Below the pieces are notes generated by a model. That model was not told the origin of the DNA, made no database searches, and saw nothing but the letters and a program-made list of their open reading frames with translations. A stretch of DNA of 64,000 nucleotides from Rosellinia necatrix. Lineage: Eukaryota > Ascomycota > Sordariomycetes > Xylariales > Xylariaceae. Each line of letters starts with the position of its first letter. Position 1 is the stretch's first letter. A program made the position numbers and the translations under genes. The DNA lies in the NCBI GenBank assembly GCA_021209875.1, contig JAGYVD010000001.1, positions 1,364,001-1,428,000 on the forward strand. The letters run 5' to 3'. Positions 55,601-64,000 of the stretch are shown here, piece by piece.

Positions 55601-57450
55601 GGCCACCCCGGACTCTCGATGCAGGCCCCAGGGCCCTTCCGAGAGGTTTCAGCATGTCGACGGGCCGGCCAATTCTCCCATTCGTTGCGGTAGACGCTCG
55701 AATAAGACCAGAGCCTCAACATTCTGACCATTAGTCAGACGAGCACGCCGAGGAGCCAGAACCGCCCACCAAAGACCCGGGCGGCATCGTACGGCAACGA
55801 ACTGGACAGCGGATGGGATCGTACGGTTGTCGTCTGTCTGCAGTGCCAGCGCAAGCACGTGGGCGCCCTCGGTGTTTTATCAGAGGATATAGCCAAGGAG
55901 TGCCGGACGTCAAAAACTCTAAAACAGAGGTAGCACACCAGCCACAGACCGCGCAGGTGGTCTTTATCCGCTGTGGCGCAGGTGCCGTATGTCGTACAAC
56001 CCCAGCGTAACCTCAGGATCGGACAGGTCAGATGTGACAAGGCGCTACCCGGATTAGGTACTTAACTATCCGAGATGAGCTTCCTAACTGGGGATGGCCC
56101 AGTGTCGCGTGTGTACCTGGCTGTACGCGCCGCCTCTGTATCGCACACGGCTTATCTGTAGGTACACGGTACCTACGTACTTACCTACCTGGTGCGCTCG
56201 CTACCAGCGCCCCGTCCAACAGAGATACAGATATACGTACATATGTATCGGGACATCCTGGCGGGTAGCCAAAGCTTGAAATGCAACACCCCACACTTCA
56301 AGCGCCCATCCCTCACTATACATACCTACCCAGGAGGTACCGTATTTCCGTTTTCTCACCTCCCTCAGCATCGCACTCGGAGACCTGTTGAAATCCGGGC
56401 CCTCAATGCCCAGGGCGTCTTTCTGGCTTCTCCTCTTCTGCCCCTCCTCTCGCCTCCCCACCCCCTCCCCAACACGTCATGGATTGGAGCTTGACCGAAT
56501 GGCCATGGCGTACCACTAGCGCACTAGCTCGTTCTGCTCTCCCTTCGTGTGTAGTGTAGACCGGGTACTAGTGTAGTGAGTGCCAGGACCGGGATGGGGC
56601 ATCTCTGCTCTGGCTGGCTTTATCTGGGCCTTGATCTGGGCACACTAATGGCCTCCCTACAAAGGTACACTGCCTACTAACTACATGCTGCTACATACTA
56701 CATACCTACATACTACAGTGCCATACACTAGCATGTACACCAACTCCTGACTACCTACCTACCCAACCTATCTACCTAGAACCACTTGGGTAGCATGCGT
56801 GGTGGTAGTGAGGGGAGATGAGGGGGATACTGAGACTGGAGACTGGAGACGGGAGACTGGAGACCGAACTCGCGCGCAAGGTCGCGCAGGTCCGCAGGTC
56901 GAAGGATCGCTCCTCACATCTACGCCTGCCTCCGTCTATCTATGCCTAGCCTCACCCGATTGCTCCCTTCCATTGATATGCCCTGTCACAAGAGACGGTC
57001 GGCTGATTCAGGTTTGGGGTGAACATTCGCGATTGCATCCCTTCCATCCACGCTCGTCCTCCTTTGCCGTGCCTTTCCCCTGTGCTGCCCCTTCGCTGGA
57101 AACACCCCTTCGCTGAAAACCCCCCTCGCTGGAAATCCCCCTCGCTGAAAATCGCTCGCTCGGCTACGGCCGTAGATGCCTTGGTAGGACTCGCTCGCCA
57201 ACCCCGAACGTATATATATATATATATATAAGGGAGCCGTCTGCGTGTCGTGCCGTTATACCTTCTACGATAGACACTCGATAACCACATTGCCATCGCT
57301 CCAGCATTGAGCATTGCCCTACCTCGTCGCCCCTCCGGTCTGCCACTTGGCCTGCCATACCTCTCCTACTTGACCAACGTAGCCTCGGCTGTCCACCAAA
57401 ACTACTCCCCCGCGAAACACAAAGGCGCCCATCATCCCGAAACGTAAGCC

Positions 57451-58311
57451 ATGGGTTCCCGGGGCCCCAATGGGCCAATACGGCTTGCCATTCTCGAAGC
57501 CGACATTCCGGTTGCCGGCATCCAGGCGAAATACCAGTCGTACGGTGGTGTGTTTGCTCATCTGTTCAAGAGGGCCTGCGCATCCTTTCCTCAGCCTGTT
57601 TCTTTGGAGTCCCAATTGACTCTTTCGTCCCATGAAGTCGTCAATGATATGACTGCCTACCCGAATCCTGACACCATCGATGCCATCTTGATCACCGGCT
57701 CTAAGCACAACGCGTTCGACAACGACGAGTGGATTGTCCGGCTCGTCAACTTCACCAAACTCTGCATCGAAGGTGGCCGTATCCGTGTTATTGGCGTTTG
57801 CTTCGGGCACCAGATCATCGGCCGGGCTCTCGGTGCTCAGTTGGGCAAGAATCCACGTGGTTGGGAAGTCAGTGTTACTGAACACGAACTCACGGACGAA
57901 GGAAAAAAAATATTCGGCCTGGAAAAAATGGTAACCCACCCTCTCCCACCCAAGTCCATTCAGCACAAAACAAGCACTCGTTTATTGAAGCTTCACAACG
58001 ATTGACAAAAACACTGGTCACAGTCAATCCACCAAATGCACCGCGATGCCGTACTTTCATTCCCCCCGGGCGCACTGCAGCTGGCCCGAACGGACGTATG
58101 CAACAATCAGGCCATGTACGTGCCGGGTCGATTTATTTCGGTCCAGGGGCACCCCGAGTTCACAGAGGAAATGGTCCGGGAAATCTTGGATATACGCAGG
58201 TCTAGTGGCGGTGTCACCAACGAGATGTACCAAGACGGTATTGACCGCGTTGCCAATAAACATGATGGTGTCTCAATCGCGCAGGCATTCCTGCGATTCC
58301 TGCACCGATAG
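57451..58311 (+). CDS. Class I glutamine amidotransferase-like protein
   Basis: Cytosolic hydrolase-fold protein; may transfer ammonia from glutamine, but acceptor domain and substrate are unknown. Exons 57451-57930 and 58024-58311, 255 aa. Nucleophile elbow VIGVCFGHQIIGRALG with Cys117; catalytic His203 and Glu205 in VQGHPEF. These three residues form the full GATase1 triad. DAILITGSKHNAF fits the oxyanion strand typical of the stand-alone GATase1 proteins (yeast YLR126C-like). The intron (GTAACC..CTGGTCACAG, phase 0) joins EKM to SIHQMHRDAVLSFP, the family's IHQMHRD motif. Start at ATG 57451 agrees with the compact family length. No GMP, CTP or tryptophan synthesis partner adjoins. Confidence 0.9.
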
Positions 58312-59948
58312 CGGCACCAATGATACATGATAAATGAAAGCCAAGAAAACGAGGAAGAAAGGAAACAAGTAATAAAGAAAAAGGAACAAAAATTAAAATG
58401 AAAAGGTATGTCAGCAAATGGAACAGCGCATGCAGGTTTTTATATTTTGCTGTTGGTCGGCGTTAGAAGCAGGCATCCATTGGGGACCGGCACGGTTGTT
58501 GATGGGGATACTTGTTGGGGTCTACTCCATTCGAACTCGGATTGGACGTGTCGAATTGGGCCCCTGTCAAGTGAGATTACCTCAGCGCTTTATATTTTTC
58601 GTCAACTTGGGGTGTTATATTATCGTCTTGTCGGTTGGTTAACGGGGTGAGCACTTGCATCGTGCAACCTACGAGCCCGGGTGCTATAAGCATGACTGCA
58701 GCCGTCTCTGTGTTTCCTAGATACTACTACCAGCATCCTGTAGTGGTCTACATTTGTACAGGCGTGAGACAGGGGGTTCCGATTATTCCTGCCTAATATG
58801 CCACTAGTCCTTCCTGCCAGCTTCATGATATCTTTGGAGAAAATGATATTATTGTCAAATTCTCTCTCTCTCTATATATTATATTTCATTGTATGGGGGA
58901 TAGCTGCCTATCTCCCGTGCTTGAATCACTCGTGAGGACCCTCCGCCTTCCCCCCCCCCTCACGCAATGTTTCTCAGATTTCACCTGGCCTGGCCTGCCC
59001 TGTAATAACTTGGATAAATGCCTCTCCCAGACATTTTGTACTACCAACTGTCTACTGCATAATAGGTTGCTATACGCAGACGCGTCTACGTATGGCTGGA
59101 AGGCGGAGTCCATGAAGATGCAGCATCCTCGCGTAGGTTAAGGCGGGCTACCAAGGCCTCGCTTAATCTGCCTTGCTCTTTTACTTGTTTGATTCCATAC
59201 CGATGAACAAGTCGGAAAGGCCCTCTTTCGACATACTAGAAGCGATGACAACAATAATAAAAACACGGGTTGTCTTAATTGGTTTTTTTTTTGGTTTTTT
59301 TTTTTTTTAAATCCTCGAGCTAATAACCTAAGACGTACAATATCTAACGTACGGCCATGCCCACGCGCGCAAACGAGTCGCCTATGCCATGTGCTGACGC
59401 AAAGTAAACCGAAACCAGCCGACCGACCAAACCCTCCGCCGATGCAGGTGAGTCAATGTATTTAACGCCGGCAGCAACAAAACCAGGCAAGCAGCCTCGC
59501 AAGTATGCAGCAAGGGAGGCAAAGCCCAAAGTTCAAACAATATATCTCTCCTTTTTTTTCCTGTCCTTTCCTACCCGCCAAGTTGATGCCCGCCCAAAAA
59601 AACCCGCTCATGATCCTATCGCTTCCCCCAATGGTATGCAAGGGGCGTGAACATATATATTTATATATATGTATATATATATAAATGATGTGTAAGTGTG
59701 GTAGCTCTTAAAAGCTAGGGGTATCGTGCGATGCATAAGCTGAAAAGCAACAAGCGGGAAAGGGCAAAAAAAAACAAAAAAAAAAGAGTACAAAAGGTAT
59801 AATCCCAAGGCCTCATATCCCACCAAACGCCAAGGTATGCCAGTATAACAAAGACGGAAAACTCGAACTCCAATGCAAAACCATCAACGTCTTATACATC
59901 AGGACGAACACACTATTCCGTCTGCCGCCGTAATGATCCATCGGCGTG
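58312..59948. other. Intergenic convergent region
   Basis: 3' flanks of the amidotransferase and the GPCR gene. T-runs lie at 59281-59309, and TATATA tracts at about 58863-58885 and 59650-59685. No gene seen. Confidence 0.45.
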
Positions 59949-62185
59949 TTATTCTGAATCCGACTCGTCCCAAACATCCCACCACTCCCTCCTTTCACGT
60001 GGAGCCCCAACTTCTATTACGACGCTTTCGCCGCCAATATCGCAACAACCACCACCACCACCACCACCTCCACCACTGCTCGGCCCGCCCGCGGAGCTGG
60101 CGCCCCTACTAGCCGCAGCGGCAGCCGTCTTGGACAGTAGGACCATTTCCCTCTCTTTATCCCTGCGTTTCCTGGCGGCCCTGGCATCCGCGACCCTCTC
60201 GTCCCTGGTCCGTCCCGGCCAGCCCGTCCGCTCGTCCGCACTGACCCCGCAGAGCCTGTCCACCCGTAGCCTCATGGCGAGGTTCTCCCAGAAGCCGCCC
60301 CGGAGGTGTCGCCACGGGCGCTCCCACGCGCTGAAGAACCCGCAGTCCACCGCTGCGCCGATGCACAGGCTCGCCGTGCTGACGACGCGTAGGGCGAGGG
60401 GTACGACGGTTGGTGCCGGCGCCGGCGGTGCGAAGCGGATCTGCGATTGCGACGCTGACGCTATCGTCGACAGTAGTATGTGGGCGCTGTTGTAATGGCC
60501 TGTGCTCGCGTTGTTCGAGGCAGAATCGAAATAAGCGGCGGCGGCGGTGAGGTTCCCGCTTACCTGGGATGCGGCGTATGCGTCGTCGTATTGATACACA
60601 TGCGCCACGAAAGGTGCGATCCACGTGAACATGTATATGACAGGGTACACGAATAATAACCGCATTTGCCGTTGCATTCTGCCACGGGAACGTCGCATTA
60701 CCTCCTCGGATACCTCGGTCGACAGCCGTACGCAGGACATGGAACCGCTATATTCCGTTCCAGCTGGCTCTTCGTTTACAAGCCCTGTTGTCGAGGGCCC
60801 CGGTCGTAGTGTCGCGAGGATATTCGGAAGCGAGTTTCGAGAGCCCGTCTCTGAGTAGTGTGAGAGTAGTATTCTGTGCCGTCGTTTCCATGAGTTGTGC
60901 TGAGCATCGGGTAGGACGTGTTGCGATCTGTCCCTCCCGTCGGCAGGGTGTGTTGGCCCTGGGGTGGAAATTGTGGCCGCATCCGCGTGTGCCATCTCGT
61001 TACCGGCGTTATTAATATCATTAGAGGGGGGCGTAAAGAGACCTATTGTCGGGCTGGCAGGGACGGTATCGACGTGTGGCGTGGCACTTGCCGAGGTACC
61101 GGTGCCATCAAAGTCAACTAAATTCCACGAGATCGAGCTCTTTCGTGCCGCCCGCTCTGGTGCGGCCGGCAAGCAGACCCCTTCGCCAATGTGCAGTGTG
61201 CTTACTGTCGAGGCGACCGAATACTGGCGAAGCTTTGATGCCGCGTTCTTAGATATCGCATCCTGCGGAGAATGCGGGAAATTAAAATGGTTGTGAGTGA
61301 TTAGAAGGGGGGTTGGTGATACGCTGCCGCTCTTCAATCTTCGTTGTATTTGTCGTCGAGTGGATGAGACCGTTGACTTGGATGTATTGCTGCCAGCCCT
61401 CTTCTGATCCTCCCCGAAACGTCGAAAATGAAGGTAAACGTATACGTAAAGCCACGTGTACGTGATGATGATGAAGCCAAATATAATATAGCGAGGCACC
61501 CAGGACAATGCGTTACGGTACCAACGTGGCTGTATAGGGAGATAGCAATGGGAGCCGTTGTCGACGAAACTGCTCCCTGTTATTGGAACAATGGCTGCCA
61601 TGATGAGCGGTACGACGGCCCAAAGTGTATACGCAATACGCCGATAGGGCTGTAAACCGAGGGCCACGCCAGGGTGTTGGCGTTTTACAATAAACAAGGC
61701 GGTATGGATGGCGATTAAGAGGATGGCGATGTCGGATGCCTCGATAGCGGCTGTGAGGAGGAAGCCGGAGACCTGGCAAAAGGCCCGATTGGAACTGAAG
61801 GGCTTCTTGACGATGAAGTAAAACAGAGGGCTGAGAATAAGCCATAAACTCTTTACCATATCACTCTGGATGAGGAGCATAATCATGCTAGGCGCAGTTA
61901 TTAGTTGTGTGTGCTGTGGTAGATTACAAAAGGAGACGTTGGATATGTTCAAGTCACTTACTCTTGACGGAAGCCTCTCCTCATCCGAACAAACCAGTAG
62001 AAGGCAAACAGAGCGGCGATTACGCTAACGATAGCAAACGAGACGGAGACACACATGATAACCAATGTCTCTGAATCTGTCGGGTCGATAACTTGCGTGT
62101 TATCGCGCCTCGTCATGAAGGCATGATAAGCAGTCGAAACGAATTTGGTGGCTTCAACGACCATTCGCCGTTGCAGAGGAGCCAT
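59949..62185 (-). CDS. Seven-transmembrane receptor, Gpr1/Git3 carbon-sensor type
   Basis: Plasma-membrane G-protein-coupled receptor of the fungal glucose/carbon-sensing class that acts through G-alpha and cAMP-PKA in known relatives. Exons 62185-61962 and 61887-59949, 720 aa. TM1 about 41-66 (ETLVIMCVSVSFAIVSVIAA). The junction forms RRGFRQDMIMLLIQSDMVKSLW, the characteristic TM2 start. TM3-TM5 end at about 229. A very long third cytoplasmic loop (about 230-470, Ser/Thr/Pro-rich with many potential phosphorylation sites) precedes TM6 (LLFVYPVIYMFTWIAPFVAH), and TM7 lies near 567-590. The C-terminus has a basic/charged helix, a poly-Gly tract encoded by GGT/CCACCA microsatellite, and an acidic end. 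Ligand not determinable from sequence. Confidence 0.9.
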
Positions 62186-64000
62186 GATCGTGAGCTAAGC
62201 GAACAGCCAGACGAAGGATTGCAGGCGCGGCAGCCAGAGCCGAGCTCGAAGTTTTGATGCCTCTTTCCTTAGGTGAGCGCGAGTCACTGGGGTGGATTTG
62301 AGGGCGTCATTTTCTCTTATTCATTGTTTTCAGCTCCGACAACCGTGTACTATATTCTCACACAACTATGAGCTCCTTTGGGAAATCCTCTACTAGGCAG
62401 TGCAGATCTCGATGGCAAGAACAGCAGTGGTCTAGCAGGTGGGCAGCCGATGGGTTTCCAAACGGCGACTCGGGGGGCCAGACCAGATCGGACCCAATTT
62501 CCTTCTCCGCTAGGATGCCGGCGATGTATACCGGTATCTGGTTCAAGAGGCAGTTCCCGTGCTCTTAGTAGGTACACATTGGAGAATATATCTAAGAGCA
62601 GAAAGGGTCGGGGTTTGGCAGCGCGAGTGAGCGAGTGATGCGGTAGGAGAAGGTTCAATGCGGTAGTGGCGATCAGGGTTGTGTGCCTATCCATCCATGT
62701 CAATTAACGCCGGGCCTCGGAAAGCATATTTCCTTAGCGCACCGCACCTGATAAGAATTCCGTGTGATCGAGGGCACTCTTGGGTCGATCGATGAATTAA
62801 TAATTAATTTAGGGGAGGCGCCGGGAGTCGGTTGCATGAAAAACCGATCTGAGATAGCCTACCATGAAAGGTTTTTCACAAGAAACGAGAGGGAGAGGCG
62901 GGAGACAATAGACGGCAGAAAGACTTGAGAGCGAGTGTCCGGCCCAGGTGTGCGTGTTTCGGCCTTCCAAAACAGGGGATAAATAATAGCACAATTTGGG
63001 CCTCAACGTCCGAGGCAATTCTGAAAAGCAGGAATTATTCGACGTGGTACGGATTAGCATGTAGGCAGGCAAGCAATCAAGCAACCAGAGCAACAACCAA
63101 AGCAACCAAAGCAGCCGAGCAACCAAGCAACCGAGAGCAACCGAGTAACCGAGTAACTAAGCAACCAAGTACATACATAACCGGGCGGGCTGGCAAGCAA
63201 GGCATGTGTTGTGCTTGAAAGCGACGCGCCCAAGTGGCCGGGCCTCGCTCCCAATAGATAGATAGGTACAGCCACAAAAAGTCCCCCGTTGCCAGATCCA
63301 GCGGCGGCACGCTGGCCTCGTCACTCGCTCGGCCCTGATCCCCCGCGCGCATGGCATCTGGCATAGGGGAGGGTTGTTGGTTGACTATGGTTGGCGTTGG
63401 CTGGCTCTGGTTGGCTTTGGTTGGCTTGGGTTGTTGGTCCCAAGACAGCGGTGAACTTGGATAAACTCAGGTAGTTAGCCCAGGCTATGCACAGAACTGC
63501 ACCTACCGGCACTACCTAGGACTAGCACGGGCGGTGCCATGACGACGGGAACGGCGGACCTCTCCCTGCACTAGTAGGAGAGATGAAATTGCTGTCGCAG
63601 AAAGAAGGGCAGAAAAGCATGTGTGGCCGATTGACGATTGGGCACAAGTGACACAGCATATGGCCCCCGGGTGCGCCTTCCGGTCCGGTGACTTACACTG
63701 GGTTGGTTGCCTGATCTGATGTTGCTTGCTTGAGCGGTCGCGGGGCGGTCAGGAGATGAAGCCGCACCTGCAAGATCATCCGTATTTTGCAGCAGGCAGG
63801 TAGGGAGGCAAGCAGGTAATCAGGGCCAGGTCGGTACCAGGCAGTCCAGCCGCCCGAGTGCATGATTGTTGGTACACCAGCGGATCCGGGTACCTGGCTC
63901 CCCTCCCCTACCCAACAAGTGCGCAACCCAGGCCGGACACCACCACCTGGCAGCCTCCAGCCAGTACATTAGGAGCTACCGACCCAGGTGCTCGACATTC
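62186..64000. other. Upstream region of the receptor gene with CAACCAAAG-type repeats
   Basis: Contains the GPCR promoter and no supported gene to the window's right edge. Bases about 63063-63172 consist of GCAACCAA/GAGCAACC units, and 63372-63435 of GGTTGGCTTTGGTTGGC units, which is the same motif in the opposite orientation. Confidence 0.5.
63063..63172. repeat. CAACC-type short tandem repeat
   Basis: About a dozen imperfect 8-9-nt units such as GCAACCAA, GCAACCGA and GTAACCGA. The run at 63372-63435 is related by inversion. Confidence 0.75.

Larger units (their letters stand above)
52039..57450. other. 5.4-kb region with no supported gene
   Basis: Contains the (TG)n and 12-nt repeats listed separately, an (AT)n at 54585-54608, TACCTAGGTA motif clusters at 52915-52990, 56155-56190 and 56690-56775, and an ATATAT tract at 57211-57230. 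Open frames are short. The 170-codon frame at 52293-52805 runs through the 12-nt repeat and has no family features. The right end must hold the promoter of the glutamine amidotransferase gene. TTCGCTGGAAAC/TCGCTGAAAAC imperfect repeats lie at 57095-57150. Confidence 0.5.

Overview
The window looks like nuclear DNA of a filamentous ascomycete (Pezizomycotina, probably a Sordariomycete). Genes have one or a few short introns (about 45-220 nt) with GTRNGY donors and CTRAY-like branch sites. Gene content is typical of the group: GH43 and GH28 pectinolytic enzymes, a Gpr1/Git3-type receptor, a 2EXR-type protein, an F-box protein and an 'infection structure specific' GPI protein. Intergenic DNA is long and full of a short palindromic motif built from TACCTAGGTA/GTAGGTAGG units. 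No tRNA, rRNA, CRISPR array or intact transposon was recognised. Function calls come from reading motifs by eye; no database search was run.

Layout: <1-969 (-) secreted GH43 enzyme, cut by the window edge. 2470-4616 (-) alg9 mannosyltransferase. 5834-7636 (+) naf1. 11034-13036 (+) single-pass membrane protein with an SH3 domain. 15153-16206 (+) secreted SsuA/NMT1-like solute-binding protein with a one-base frameshift. 16772-17469 (+) decayed GNAT gene. 17741-19333 (-) exo-polygalacturonase. 20491-21477 (-) peroxisomal enoyl-CoA hydratase-like protein. 22314-24916 (-) RBM25/PWI splicing factor, divergent from 25565-26400 (+) mitochondrial ribosomal protein bS21m. 26838-31118 (+) kinesin-14. 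32957-33946 (-) esterase. 36995-37594 (+) YwbE/DUF2196 protein with a zinc-finger-like tail. 38102-39786 (+) FAD monooxygenase. 41494-42096 (-) GPI-anchored protein. 43613-44909 (-) 2EXR-like protein with an in-frame stop. 46333-48403 (-) MFS transporter. 51201-52038 (-) F-box protein. 57451-58311 (+) class I glutamine amidotransferase. 59949-62185 (-) carbon-sensing type GPCR.

The genes do not form an operon or an obvious biosynthetic cluster. Housekeeping genes (alg9, naf1, rbm25, mrps21) are interspersed with secreted or accessory genes. The GH43 and GH28 enzymes would both act on pectin outside the cell. From about 48.4 to 57.4 kb the window is gene-poor, with only the F-box gene supported.

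The most notable observations are: a probable start codon split by an intron in mrps21; +1 frameshifts in short homopolymers in three separate genes; a 19-nt micro-exon in the GH43 gene; a long kinesin-14 with an unusual motor domain and a visible composition shift inside the gene; a bacterial-type solute-binding protein in a very GC-rich patch; and an in-frame TAG followed by a spliceable open frame in the 2EXR gene.
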